Shown: one piece after another, positions 53,075 through 61,484 of the stretch | Layout: every line of letters starts with the position of its first letter | Numbering within the stretch: the first letter of the stretch is position 1 | Assembly (NCBI RefSeq): GCF_024506395.1 | Contig: NZ_JANIBO010000001.1 | Location: 1-64,000, forward strand | Length of the DNA: 64,000 nucleotides | Origin: Cetobacterium sp. NK01 | GTDB taxonomy: Bacteria > Fusobacteriota > Fusobacteriia > Fusobacteriales > Fusobacteriaceae | Direction: 5' to 3' | The notes under the pieces: generated by a model | What the model saw: only the letters and a program-made list of their open reading frames with translations | Database searches by the model: none | What the model was told of the DNA's origin: nothing | Made by a program: the position numbers and the translations under genes

Positions 53075-53422
53075 TCAAATATCTATATTAAAATTTGTAA
53101 AATTTATAGCTTCTGCATAATCCTTGCCCCAATTTATAAGTTCTTTTAATATTGGAATTAATTTTTGTCCATGTTCTGTTAAAGTGTATTCAACCTTTGG
53201 AGGTACAACTGGATATACTTTCCTTTTTATTAAACAATCCTCTTCTAACTCTCTTAATTGTCTTGTCAACATTCTTTCGTTGATACTTGGAATAAACCTT
53301 TTAAGCTCACTATGTCTTGCTACTTCATTTAAATTTATATAATAGAGTATTATTGGTTTCCATTTTCCACCCATAATATCTAAAGTCATTTCAAAGTAAC
53401 AATTATATTTTTTATCCTTCAT
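53075..53422 (-). CDS. HxlR-family redox-type regulator 1
   Basis: A 115-residue winged-helix regulator. CYFEMTLDIMGGKWKPIILY is the HxlR signature start, FIPSINERMLTRQLRELEED the recognition helix region and YTLTEHGQKL the wing end. The N-terminal Cys8 aligns with the redox cysteine of YodB/HypR-type members, so thiol sensing is likely. It is transcribed divergently from the CoA-disulfide reductase gene, its probable target; a shared motif lies between them. Confidence 0.85.
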   Translation of the reverse strand: MKDKKYNCYFEMTLDIMGGKWKPIILYYINLNEVARHSELKRFIPSINERMLTRQLRELEEDCLIKRKVYPVVPPKVEYTLTEHGQKLIPILKELINWGKDYAEAINFTNFNIDI

Positions 53423-53486
53423 AAGTTTCCTCCAAAATATTTTTATAAAGATATTTTATCTGTTTCTGATAAAAAAGTAAATATGG

Positions 53487-53503
53487 ACAAAAAAGACTGT
53501 ACT
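53487..53503. promoter_or_regulatory. Shared HxlR-associated motif, copy 1
   Basis: ACAAAAAAGACTGTACT, identical at 14 of 17 positions to the sequence at 60544-60560 in the other HxlR intergenic region. Confidence 0.5.
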
Positions 53504-53559
53504 TTACATTTTAGATGAAAAGAAATATAATCCAAGAAAAAATAAAAGGAGTAATAATT

Positions 53560-55986
53560 ATGAAAAAAATATTAATTGTTGGTGGAGTGGCAGGTGGAGC
53601 TTCTACTGCCACTAGACTTAGACGTTTAGATGAAACCTCTGAAATAATTATGTTTGAGAAAGGGGAATATATATCTTTTGCCAACTGTGGATTACCTTAT
53701 TATATTGGAGATGTTATCCAAAACAGAGATAGTTTGATTCTTCAAACTCCAGAAAAAATTAAAAATCGTTTTAATATTGATGTACGTAATAACAGTGAAG
53801 TTATTGCAGTGGATTCTATAAATAAAAATGTTTCTGTAAAAAAAATAAATGGAGAAGTATATACAGAAACTTTTGACTATCTTGTGCTTGCTCCAGGAGC
53901 AAAACCAACTCAACCGTCTATTGAAGGAATTTCTAATAGTAAAATATTTACTTTAAGAAATATCAAAGATATGGATATGATTAAAAATTCTTTAAAAGAT
54001 AAGAATATTAAAAATTCAGTTGTTATAGGTGGTGGATATGTTGGAGTTGAAACTGCTGAAAATTTAAAGCATTTAGGTATTGGAACTACTCTTATTGAAG
54101 CTGGAGATAATATTTTATCACCTTTTGATTATGAGATATCAAACCATTTAGAATACGAACTAATTAGTAATGGAATCAATCTTCTTTTAAAAGAAAAAGT
54201 TGTTAAATTCCAAGATAATAATAATACTATAAAAATTTATTTAGAGTCTGGAAAAGTTATAGAAACTGAACTTGTTATTCTATCTATTGGAGTTTCTCCT
54301 GATACAAAATTTTTAGAAAACTCTGGGATTTCTCTTGGAGAAAAAGGACATATTATTGTTGACGAATATTTAAAAACTAATATTGAAAATATCTATGCTC
54401 TTGGGGACGCTATCTTAGTTAATAATTTAATTACTGATGCTCAATCTTTTATTCCATTAGCTGGTCCTGCTAATAGACAAGGGCGTATTGTAGCTAATAA
54501 TATTTTTGGAGAAAAAGAAAAATATAAAGGGAGCTTAGGTACTGCTATTTTAAAAATTTTTAACCTTACTGCTGCTTCTACTGGAATGAATGAAAAATCT
54601 TTAAAAAATAGTGATATACCTTTTGATAAAATATATCTTCATCCTAATAATCACGCTAACTATTATCCAGGAGCTTCGCCTCTTTCAATAAAAGTACTTT
54701 TTAATAAAGAGAATAAAAGAATCTTAGGAGCTCAATGTTTTGGAAAAGAAGGTGTAGATAAATTTATTGATGTCATAGCTACAACACTTCATTTTAAAGG
54801 AACTGTTGATGACTTAAAAGAACTTGAATTAGCATATGCTCCACCTTTTTTATCAGCAAAATCTCCTGCAAACATGGTTGGTTTTATTGGGAATAACATT
54901 TTAGATGGTAGATTAAATCAGATTTTTCTTGAAGAGTTAAGAGATTATGATAGCTCTAAACATTTTATTTTAGATGTTAGAGAAACTATTGAATTAGTGA
55001 GTGGATCTTTTGAGAATAGTGTAAATATTCCTTTAAGTGAACTTAGGAAAAGAATGAAAGAGATTCCAAAAGATAAAGAGATTTGGACATATTGTGCTGT
55101 TGGATTAAGAGGATATTTAGCTGAAAGATTTTTAAGTCAAAATGGGTACAACGTTAAAAATATTGCTGGAGGATATAAAAATCATTTGAAAGTTTTAGAT
55201 GATAAAGAGCAATCCCCTACAATTAAAGAGCTTCCTCAAAATAAAGAAAAAATAAATTCAAATGATTATACAGATTTGTGTGGATTATCATGTCCAGGTC
55301 CTTTGGTAAAAGTTAAAGAAAATATGGATAAAATTGGAGATGGAGAAGTTTTTAAAGCAAAAGCATCTGATCCTGGTTTTTATAATGATATCCAAGCTTG
55401 GGCTAAATCTACAAACAATGAAATTCTATCTTTGAAAAAAGAGGGTGATAATATATTTGTTGATATTTTAAAAAATAAAAAAAATAATTCTTCAAAAGAA
55501 AATAGAGTTATTGAAACAAATGATGGATTAACAATAGTTGTTTTTAGTGGAGATTTAGATAAAGCTATTGCTGCATTTATAATAGCTAATGGCGCTTTAA
55601 CTATGGGGAAAAAAGTTACTATGTTTTTCACATTTTGGGGATTATCTATTTTAAAAAGAAAAAACATAGATACTAATAAGAGTCTTATAGAAAAAATGTT
55701 TAGCTTTATGCTACCTAAAAATAGTAAAGAGTTACCAATTTCTAAAATGAATATGTTTGGAACAGGCCCTAAAATGATTAGATGGGTTATGAAAAAAAAG
55801 AATATCATGTCTTTAGAAACTCTCATGGCTGAATCTCTTAAAAATGGAGCCAACCTTGTTGCCTGCACTATGTCTATGGATGTTATGGGCGTAAAAAAAG
55901 AGGAGCTTATTGATCAAATCTCCTTTGGTGGTGTTGGACAATATTTAGGAGAAGCAGATAAAGCTAATAAAAATTTATTTATTTAA
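53560..55986 (+). CDS. cdr: CoA-disulfide/polysulfide reductase fusion (CoADR-rhodanese-TusA-DsrE)
   Basis: An 808-residue multi-domain flavoprotein. Residues 1-440 form the pyridine-nucleotide-disulfide oxidoreductase part: FAD motif IVGGVAGGASTATRLRRL, redox cysteine FANCGLPYYIG (Cys43, the CoA-disulfide reductase position), NAD(P) motif VIGGGYVGVETAE and FAD-binding YALGDAI. A rhodanese domain follows near 460-545 (FILDVRE, then WTYCAVGLRG with active Cys), then a TusA-like domain near 575-640 (CGLSCPGPLV), then a DsrE/DsrF-like domain to the end. Such fusions reduce polysulfide, CoA persulfide or CoA disulfide. ATG at 53560 is set by AAAGGAG. Divergent from an HxlR regulator and followed by a polyferredoxin gene. 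Confidence 0.9.
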   Translation: MKKILIVGGVAGGASTATRLRRLDETSEIIMFEKGEYISFANCGLPYYIGDVIQNRDSLILQTPEKIKNRFNIDVRNNSEVIAVDSINKNVSVKKINGEVYTETFDYLVLAPGAKPTQPSIEGISNSKIFTLRNIKDMDMIKNSLKDKNIKNSVVIGGGYVGVETAENLKHLGIGTTLIEAGDNILSPFDYEISNHLEYELISNGINLLLKEKVVKFQDNNNTIKIYLESGKVIETELVILSIGVSPDTKFLENSGISLGEKGHIIVDEYLKTNIENIYALGDAILVNNLITDAQSFIPLAGPANRQGRIVANNIFGEKEKYKGSLGTAILKIFNLTAASTGMNEKSLKNSDIPFDKIYLHPNNHANYYPGASPLSIKVLFNKENKRILGAQCFGKEGVDKFIDVIATTLHFKGTVDDLKELELAYAPPFLSAKSPANMVGFIGNNILDGRLNQIFLEELRDYDSSKHFILDVRETIELVSGSFENSVNIPLSELRKRMKEIPKDKEIWTYCAVGLRGYLAERFLSQNGYNVKNIAGGYKNHLKVLDDKEQSPTIKELPQNKEKINSNDYTDLCGLSCPGPLVKVKENMDKIGDGEVFKAKASDPGFYNDIQAWAKSTNNEILSLKKEGDNIFVDILKNKKNNSSKENRVIETNDGLTIVVFSGDLDKAIAAFIIANGALTMGKKVTMFFTFWGLSILKRKNIDTNKSLIEKMFSFMLPKNSKELPISKMNMFGTGPKMIRWVMKKKNIMSLETLMAESLKNGANLVACTMSMDVMGVKKEELIDQISFGGVGQYLGEADKANKNLFI

Positions 55987-56054
55987 AGGAGAAAAGCCAC
56001 ATTCATAACACAAAGGAGGTGTATTATAGAAAAAAAGAAAAAAGGAGAGTTAAA

Positions 56055-57200
56055 ATGATAAGAAATGTATCTAAGTTTAAGTGGAGTGTAAAATTAATTC
56101 TGTTTATTATTATCTGCACAGTGGCTATTTTACATCAAAAAGTTGGTGGTGGTTTTAATGGAGTTGCCACAGTTCACGCATTATGTCCTTTTGGAGCTTT
56201 AGAAAGTTTAGGTAATTTAATTTCAGGGAAAAGTTTTATATCTAAAACATACTATTCAAATCTTGTTTTTTTAGGAGGAAGTATAGCTTTAACAATTTTT
56301 TTCGGTAGATTATTTTGTGGGTGGCTTTGTGCTTTTGGAACACTACAAGATATATTTTCAGCTATTGGAAAAAAGATTTTTAAAAAAAGATTCTATATAA
56401 ATGAGAAGCTAGATGGGTATTTAAAATATTTAAAATATTTTATTTTAGCAATAATTTTATATTTAACTTGGAAAACTGGGGAGTTAATTGTATCTCCTTA
56501 TGACCCATTTGCAGCATTTAGTCATCTTCCTGCTGGAATATCTGAAGTTCTAAGTGGATATCTATGGGGGTTTATATTACTAATTGTAATTTTGATGTCT
56601 TCGTTATTTTATGACAATATTTTCTGTAAATATATGTGTCCCTTAGGAGCTTTCTATGGAACTATAGAAAAACTAAGTGCTTTTAAAATAAAAAGAGATA
56701 CATCGACATGTATAAAGTGTAAAAAGTGCGATAAAGTTTGTCCAGTTAGTATAAAAATAGAAAAGAATGAAATAGTAAAATCTTCAGAATGTTTAGCTTG
56801 TATGAAGTGTGTAAGTGTATGTCCAACAAATAAAAATTCATTATCTTTAAAGATAGGAAATCATATACTATCTCCATTAAAGGTTGGTAGTGCTGGAATA
56901 ATGACTTTTGCTGCAATAATTCTAGTAAGTAAAGGAATGGGATATATGCAAACTATGCCAAATACAATGAATGAAATTTTGGTAGGAGATCCAGATAAAA
57001 TAAGAGGGTGGATGAGCATGGAACAAATTATAACAGAATTTAAAATTGATAAAAATAGATTTTATAGTGAATTAGGAGTAGATGAGTTAGATCTGCCACT
57101 ATCAACAACAGTGAAAAAAAGTGAAGATATTTTAAAAGGTAAGGGGATAGAGTTTGATCATGATAAGATTGGAGAAGTTGTAAAAAGATTGATAAAATAA
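56055..57200 (+). CDS. NapH-like membrane polyferredoxin
   Basis: A 381-residue inner-membrane iron-sulfur protein that would pass electrons between quinone or cytoplasmic donors and a partner. About five membrane segments are seen (LILFIIICTVAIL, LVFLGGSIALTIFF, YFILAIILYLTW, LSGYLWGFILLIVILM, GIMTFAAIILVS). The paired motifs CGWLCAFGTLQD and CKYMCPLGAFYG match NapH/NosR. Two 4Fe-4S clusters follow: CIKCKKCDKVCPVSIKI and CLACMKCVSVCPTNKN. ATG at 56055 with AAAGGAG. About 70 bases behind the sulfur reductase gene, so probably co-transcribed and serving sulfur reduction. Confidence 0.8.
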   Translation: MIRNVSKFKWSVKLILFIIICTVAILHQKVGGGFNGVATVHALCPFGALESLGNLISGKSFISKTYYSNLVFLGGSIALTIFFGRLFCGWLCAFGTLQDIFSAIGKKIFKKRFYINEKLDGYLKYLKYFILAIILYLTWKTGELIVSPYDPFAAFSHLPAGISEVLSGYLWGFILLIVILMSSLFYDNIFCKYMCPLGAFYGTIEKLSAFKIKRDTSTCIKCKKCDKVCPVSIKIEKNEIVKSSECLACMKCVSVCPTNKNSLSLKIGNHILSPLKVGSAGIMTFAAIILVSKGMGYMQTMPNTMNEILVGDPDKIRGWMSMEQIITEFKIDKNRFYSELGVDELDLPLSTTVKKSEDILKGKGIEFDHDKIGEVVKRLIK

Positions 57201-57307
57201 TTTGTAAAAGAATAAATAAAAAAATTGGATATACAGCAAGGATAGCCATGGAATGGAGAGAATAAATAAATGAGGTAAAATAAAATAATTAATGAGGAGA
57301 GAGAGTG

Positions 57308-57490
57308 ATGTATCGAATAATTCTATTAGAAAATGAAGAAGTTGTATTATCTAAAGAAATAGAAAGTTATGATGAGACTTTTGACAACATTAAAATTTTA
57401 ATAAATCAGTTAAATAAAAATAAAAAAATTATGGTTCAAGAAAAAAGAGATGATAAATGGGCAAATTTTGGAGAGTGGGAGTTGGAGTAA
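57308..57490 (+). CDS. Small acidic protein of unknown function
   Basis: A 60-residue acidic protein (YRIILLENEEVVLSKEIESY, then DETFDNIKILINQL). ATG at 57308 chosen, with GAGGAGAGAGA upstream. No motif recognised and no signal peptide. It lies about 100 bases after the polyferredoxin gene. Confidence 0.45.
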   Translation: MYRIILLENEEVVLSKEIESYDETFDNIKILINQLNKNKKIMVQEKRDDKWANFGEWELE

Positions 57491-57519
57491 ACTATACTTT
57501 AATAAGTGGAATTTTATTA

Positions 57520-57550
57520 GGATTAGGAGCAATAACTCTTGCTCCAATCC
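57520..57550. terminator. Hairpin between convergent genes
   Basis: GGATTAGGAGC pairs with GCTCCAATCC (one bulged A) across a 10-base loop. Moderate T/A content on both sides. Confidence 0.55.
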
Positions 57551-57555
57551 AGTTA

Positions 57556-58155
57556 TTATTTATGCTCCTCCCATTTACAATCCATAAATTCAAGTGCTGT
57601 AAATTCTGCACAAAAACTTGAATTTTCAGGACTACAAGCATAAATTCCTATGTTAATTATTTCGTTAGCAGAGAAAAGATGAAAAATTCTCATTTGTTTA
57701 TAATTAATACCATCATAAGATGATTCTATGCAAAAATCATTTTCACGACGACTAAGACGATAATACATGAACTTATGTATAGCAGGAATATCTGTTGTTG
57801 CCCAATCAGAATAACCATTATTTGTAACAACACTTCCAAGTCTTTGAAACTCTTCATTTTCATACTCAATTGAAGCCTTAAACCAGTTATCAGAGTTTTG
57901 GTAAATAATAACTCCACATTGATCATACCGTTGTTTTGAATTAAACTCTGTTTTCACTACAAATGAAAAATATTTATCTGCAATTTTTGATAGTAAGGCT
58001 GGAGCATTATTATTTTGAAATCCATAATAAGTTCGTTGCCAAAAATCTGTTTGTGGATCTGTTATTATAGAGACTTTACCACTTTCAATTTTTGAATTTT
58101 TAGGTTCATTAATCCATTCTAATTTTAAATCAGTGAATTTAATACTATTTTTCAT
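57556..58155 (-). CDS. DUF1349 protein (concanavalin-like fold)
   Basis: A 199-residue cytoplasmic protein of the DUF1349 family, a beta-jelly-roll related to glycan-binding and laminarinase-like folds. WINEPKNSKIESGKVSIITD, DFWQRTYYGFQNNNAPALLS and DQCGVIIYQNSDNWFKASIE are family segments, followed by IGIYACSPENSSFCAEFTAL. ATG at 58155 is chosen by AAAGGAG; an upstream in-frame ATG at 58176 overlaps the operator. The promoter carries a LacI-type palindrome, so expression probably responds to a sugar. Confidence 0.75.
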   Translation of the reverse strand: MKNSIKFTDLKLEWINEPKNSKIESGKVSIITDPQTDFWQRTYYGFQNNNAPALLSKIADKYFSFVVKTEFNSKQRYDQCGVIIYQNSDNWFKASIEYENEEFQRLGSVVTNNGYSDWATTDIPAIHKFMYYRLSRRENDFCIESSYDGINYKQMRIFHLFSANEIINIGIYACSPENSSFCAEFTALEFMDCKWEEHK

Positions 58156-58181
58156 AAATTTTCTCCTTTTAATCAATTTTG

Positions 58182-58235
58182 TGCAAACGTTTGCATAATT
58201 TAGAAAAGTATAGCATATAATAATTTATTTGTCTA
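58182..58235 (-). promoter_or_regulatory. Promoter with LacI-family operator
   Basis: On the minus strand: TAGACA (58230-58235), 17-base spacer, TATACT (58207-58212). A perfect 14-bp palindrome TGCAAACGTTTGCA (58182-58195) lies over the likely start of transcription. This is the form of LacI/GalR-family and CcpA-like operators. Confidence 0.7.
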
Positions 58236-58277
58236 GGTTTGATTATATATAATAACTAGCAAAAAATATAAACTAGC

Positions 58278-58302
58278 CAAAGCCTTAAAAGATAAGGCTT
58301 TA
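58278..58302. terminator. Terminator after the second nitroreductase gene
   Basis: AAAGCCTTA pairs with TAAGGCTTT around AAAGA, extended by GC/GC pairs outside. Confidence 0.7.
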
Positions 58303-58321
58303 GCTACTTTAATATCATGTA

Positions 58322-58891
58322 TCATTTTTTTATATAAGTTATTGTTTCACTTTTCAATTTTTTAGGTGGTGTAGTGTCAGAAAGTTTGTGACCAAGAACA
58401 ACTGCATGATTGAAACTATATCCTTCAGGAATTGCAAGTTTTTTTAAGATAGAATCTGCTATAGGATTTTTTGTTGCAAATAAAAGTTCAACAAATTGAA
58501 TCCAACAACTTCCTAATCCTAAAGATTCAGCAGCCAATAAAATATTTTCAGTTGCTGCAGCACAACTTAATAAACCTTCTGGAGCATCATCTTTACAAGA
58601 TATTAAAATGGCAACTGGAGCTTTATAAAAAAGATGTAAATGTGGATTGTTTGCCATTGCTTGCATTTGTTTGTCAGGATGATTTTTTCCAACTTCTTTT
58701 GCAGCATCACTTATCTCTTGAAGAATGGCTTGGTCATTAACTACTGTAAAATGCCAAGGTTGAGAATTCATAGCACTTGGTGAGTTTACAGCAGCTTCAA
58801 GTATAAGATCTAAATCCTCTTGTTTTACTTCTTCAGTGGTATATTGTCTTGTACTTCTTCTCTTTAAAATAGTGTTTAACGTTTCGTTCAT
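58322..58891 (-). CDS. Nitroreductase-family flavoprotein 2
   Basis: A 189-residue nitroreductase. ILKRRSTRQYTTEEVKQEDL is the FMN-phosphate-binding start, NSPSAMNSQPWHFTVVND the second FMN element, ENILLAAESLGLGSCWIQFV the central helix and PPKKLKSETITYI the end. It is divergent in sequence from the one at 50189. Separated by 39 bases from the flavodoxin-fold oxidoreductase gene, upstream on the same strand, forming a two-gene redox operon. AGGAGG ribosome site. Confidence 0.88.
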   Translation of the reverse strand: MNETLNTILKRRSTRQYTTEEVKQEDLDLILEAAVNSPSAMNSQPWHFTVVNDQAILQEISDAAKEVGKNHPDKQMQAMANNPHLHLFYKAPVAILISCKDDAPEGLLSCAAATENILLAAESLGLGSCWIQFVELLFATKNPIADSILKKLAIPEGYSFNHAVVLGHKLSDTTPPKKLKSETITYIKK

Positions 58892-58930
58892 ATTTTCCTC
58901 CTAAAAAATATTTTTATTATACTTTTAAAT

Positions 58931-59515
58931 TTATAATCCACCTTTCTCTTCAAGCTCTTTTTTTATTCTTTCTAAAGCTACTTCAGGATTAAGCTCTGGA
59001 TTTAAAATATATTTTGGATATTCCTTTGTCTTAGATCTTAGTTCCTCATCTGTTAAAACTACGGCTGAGTGTACTTTAAATGGTGCTAAAAATTTCATAC
59101 CAGTTAAATTAGACATTTGTTGTATTGGTTTTAAAAGTTCGCTTATTGAATAATTATTATATCCTCCACTTTGATAAGATTCTTCAGGTCCTCCTATTGT
59201 AATTGCACATAAAAATTCTTTTCCATTTAATGCTGTTCCATTTGGTCCAAATGCCCAACCATATTCTAAAACAATATCTTGCCATTTTTTTAAAATATGG
59301 GGTGTGCTATACCAATAGAATGGAAATTGAAATACAATTCGATCATGTTTTAATAAAAGATCTTGTTCCTTGTGTTTATCTATATTTTCATCAGGGTAAA
59401 TTTCATTTAAGTTGTGTAGTGTTATTTCATTATATTTTTTTAACTCCTCTGCTAAACTTTTATTTACTCGAGAGTTAGAATAATTTAAATGGCTTAATAT
59501 TACTAAAGTTTTCAT
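58931..59515 (-). CDS. NAD(P)H-dependent flavodoxin-fold oxidoreductase (quinone-reductase-like)
   Basis: A 194-residue protein of the NQO1/MdaB/KefF type that reduces quinones through bound FAD or FMN. ILSHLNYSNSRVNKSLAEEL forms the flavin-phosphate loop, RIVFQFPFYWYSTPHILKKW the conserved central motif, and AITIGGPEESYQSGGYNNYS the isoalloxazine-binding loop. Length is typical. It is first in the operon with nitroreductase 2. Neighbouring HxlR and CGGC genes suggest response to quinones or electrophiles. Confidence 0.85.
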   Translation of the reverse strand: MKTLVILSHLNYSNSRVNKSLAEELKKYNEITLHNLNEIYPDENIDKHKEQDLLLKHDRIVFQFPFYWYSTPHILKKWQDIVLEYGWAFGPNGTALNGKEFLCAITIGGPEESYQSGGYNNYSISELLKPIQQMSNLTGMKFLAPFKVHSAVVLTDEELRSKTKEYPKYILNPELNPEVALERIKKELEEKGGL

Positions 59516-59667
59516 AGTTGGTCTCCTTTTATCTATTTATGAATAAGTTTATTACAATAATTTTTAGTATTAATCTTTTATATATTTATTATATTTTTTT
59601 ATAAAATTCCTTTTTATGAGTAGTTAAAAATATATAAACAAAAGAAGAAATTATTATTATTTATCGT

Positions 59668-59687
59668 AACTTTTATATATAAAAGTT
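59668..59687 (+). promoter_or_regulatory. 20-bp perfect palindrome next to the CGGC-gene ribosome site
   Basis: AACTTTTATATATAAAAGTT, ending 3 bases before the AGGAGG at 59690. It could be an operator or an RNA hairpin near the ribosome site. Confidence 0.4.
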
Positions 59688-59699
59688 TAGGAGGTTTTT

Positions 59700-60137
59700 A
59701 TGGAAAATATTGATTTTAATAATATTGAATTTATCATTATTATTCAATGTTCAATTGCAAAAAGAAGATGCAGTGGATTTTACTGCGTTCAATCATTTTA
59801 TGATAAGAAAGGCACATTTCTAGATTATCCAAAAGATAAAAATATAATGTACCTTTCAATGGAGTGTGGTGGCTGCTGCGGAAAAGGTGTTTCTAGTTTA
59901 ATAGGACATTTTAATAGAAAAATGATAGAGTTTTATAAAATTCCTAAAGATAAAACTGTAATTCACTTAGCTTCTTGTATGACAAATGATCAACATCATT
60001 ATGATAGATGTCCTCACATTGAATATATTAAAGATATTATTGTTAGAAAGTACGGTTTTAAAAATGTTGTAGAAGGGACTTATATATCAGCTAAATCAAC
60101 AAATTTAAGAGATAAAGAAATATATAATAAGTATTAG
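59700..60137 (+). CDS. CGGC-domain protein
   Basis: A 145-residue protein of the CGGC family, named for its cysteine motif and thought to bind metal. FIIIIQCSIAKRRCSGFYCV is the N-terminal part with cysteines; MECGGCCGKGVSSLIGHFNR contains the motif; IHLASCMTNDQHHYDRCPHI supplies further Cys/His ligands. AGGAGG ribosome site. It converges on an HxlR gene with a 2-base gap. Function of the family is unknown. Confidence 0.8.
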   Translation: MENIDFNNIEFIIIIQCSIAKRRCSGFYCVQSFYDKKGTFLDYPKDKNIMYLSMECGGCCGKGVSSLIGHFNRKMIEFYKIPKDKTVIHLASCMTNDQHHYDRCPHIEYIKDIIVRKYGFKNVVEGTYISAKSTNLRDKEIYNKY

Positions 60138-60139
60138 GC

Positions 60140-60481
60140 TTATTTAGAAATACTCTTTAATTCATCTAAATATATTTCACCTAATTTTTGGTATATTTTT
60201 AGAGCTTCAATAACTTTCATTCCTTTATCGTTAGTTATATAGTATTGAACGTTTAGTGGATAACCTAGGGATTTTTCTTTAGATACAAGTTTATATTCCA
60301 ATAATTCATTCAATTGTTCTAAAAGTATTTTTTGGCTAATTCCTTTAATGTCTTTTTGTAATTGTGAAAGTGAAGGATTTTTTCGATAATAAATCTGCCA
60401 CATAATAACGGTTTTCCATTTGCCTCTTAGAATATCATGAATAAATTCTAAAGGGCATGTGTATTCTTTTCTTAGTTTCAT
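60140..60481 (-). CDS. HxlR-family redox-type regulator 2
   Basis: A 113-residue winged-helix regulator. CPLEFIHDILRGKWKTVIMW is the HxlR signature with the sensor-type cysteine (Cys9), ISQKILLEQLNELLEYKLVS the recognition helix and YYITNDKGMKVIEAL the wing end. Divergent from the isochorismatase-family gene, sharing the motif ACAAAAAAG...GTACT with the first HxlR region, so likely a related binding site. Confidence 0.85.
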   Translation of the reverse strand: MKLRKEYTCPLEFIHDILRGKWKTVIMWQIYYRKNPSLSQLQKDIKGISQKILLEQLNELLEYKLVSKEKSLGYPLNVQYYITNDKGMKVIEALKIYQKLGEIYLDELKSISK

Positions 60482-60543
60482 GAATATTCTCCTTTTAGTT
60501 TATTTATTATTCTACTACATGCAAAAAAAAATTAAAAGTACCC

Positions 60544-60588
60544 ACAAAAAAGTAAGTACTATTCACTTTTTAAAAAGTAAATTATAAT
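60544..60588 (+). promoter_or_regulatory. Isochorismatase-gene promoter with HxlR-associated motif, copy 2
   Basis: ACAAAAAAGTAAGTACT (60544-60560) is followed by a TTCACT (60562-60567) and TATAAT (60583-60588) pair spaced by 15 bases. The motif would place the regulator at or just before the -35 box. Confidence 0.5.
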
Positions 60589-60621
60589 GAAGTATTACTT
60601 TATTTATAGGAGGTTATTTTT

Positions 60622-61140
60622 ATGAAAAAAGCTTTATTAATTATTGATTTACAAAATGATTATTTTTCGCAAGGTAAATTTCCCCTTTGGAATACAGAAG
60701 TAACTTTAAACAATATTCTAGAAGCTATAAAAATATGTAAAGATAAAAATTATCCAATAGTTCATATTCAACATATTGCTGATCCTAATTTAGGCTTAGC
60801 ACCATTTTTCATTAAAGATTCAGAGGGAGTTCAAATAGTTCCTGAAATATTAGAAGCTGCACCTAACGCTCCTATAGTTATAAAAACATATGCTGATGGC
60901 TTTGTAAAAACTAATTTAAATGAAGTTCTAGAAAAGTTAGATGTGGATGAGCTTTTAGTTTGTGGAATGATGACACAAAATTGTGTTACTCATACATCTA
61001 TTTCAAACAAAAAAACTAAAAATTATAAAACATCTATTTTAATGGATGCATGTACATCTGTATCAGAGCCAATTCATTTAATTGGTTTAGCTGCTACTTT
61101 AACTTGGGATATTTCTTTAATTTCATATAAGGATATCTAA
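60622..61140 (+). CDS. Isochorismatase-family cysteine hydrolase
   Basis: A 172-residue hydrolase with the family triad Asp9 (LLIIDLQNDYF), Lys88 (IVIKTYADGF) and Cys121 (CGMMTQNCVTHT), so the enzyme is probably active. Relatives act on isochorismate, nicotinamide, N-carbamoyl compounds or similar; the substrate here cannot be told. It is divergently placed from HxlR regulator 2 and 3 bases ahead of a small membrane-protein gene. AGGAGG ribosome site. Confidence 0.85.
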   Translation: MKKALLIIDLQNDYFSQGKFPLWNTEVTLNNILEAIKICKDKNYPIVHIQHIADPNLGLAPFFIKDSEGVQIVPEILEAAPNAPIVIKTYADGFVKTNLNEVLEKLDVDELLVCGMMTQNCVTHTSISNKKTKNYKTSILMDACTSVSEPIHLIGLAATLTWDISLISYKDI

Positions 61141-61143
61141 TTT

Positions 61144-61389
61144 ATGACTGAAAAAAACTTAAGAGTTTTAATTTTATTTATTTTATCTAATGTTTTATGG
61201 GGAATTGCATTTTTTTCTCCTTTTTTACCAATGAAGGTGCATGAAAAAATTATTGTAGGTGTTCTTTGTGCTACAATTGGTGAAATAGCCTTTTGGATTT
61301 TTGTATGGGTTGCAGGAAAAGAAGTAGCTTTAAAATATCGGCAATATTTTTCTTTTAAATATTATAAAAATAAATTCTTAAAACGCTAA
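61144..61389 (+). CDS. Small two-span membrane protein (transporter-suffix type)
   Basis: An 81-residue membrane protein with two hydrophobic segments (LRVLILFILSNVLWGIAFFS and IVGVLCATIGEIAFWIFVWV) and a basic C-terminus. It resembles the short proteins annotated as transporter suffix domain. It starts 3 bases after the hydrolase stop and is co-transcribed. Function unknown. Confidence 0.6.
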   Translation: MTEKNLRVLILFILSNVLWGIAFFSPFLPMKVHEKIIVGVLCATIGEIAFWIFVWVAGKEVALKYRQYFSFKYYKNKFLKR

Positions 61390-61402
61390 GTATTAGAAAT
61401 TT

Positions 61403-61429
61403 GAACTGCACCCTATCAAGTAGACAATA
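61403..61429. mobile_element. IS150-type inverted-repeat end, remnant
   Basis: TGAACTGCACCCTATCAAGT then AGACAAT resembles the terminal inverted repeat of IS150-type IS3 elements (TGAACTGCACCCC, then TTAGACA). No transposase gene is attached. Confidence 0.45.
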
Positions 61430-61445
61430 AAAAAGTATCTCAAGC

Positions 61446-61484
61446 GGTCTTAGTTCTGTATTTTACGGGACTAAGACCTTTTAA
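61446..61484. terminator. Bidirectional terminator before the third recombinase
   Basis: GGTCTTAGT at 61446-61454 pairs with ACTAAGACC at 61470-61478, followed by T4. It overlaps the last codons of the recombinase gene on the minus strand. Confidence 0.75.

Noticed and set aside
53124-53342. Plus-strand frame opposite HxlR gene 1
   Set aside because: Shadow of a clearly recognisable HxlR protein on the minus strand.
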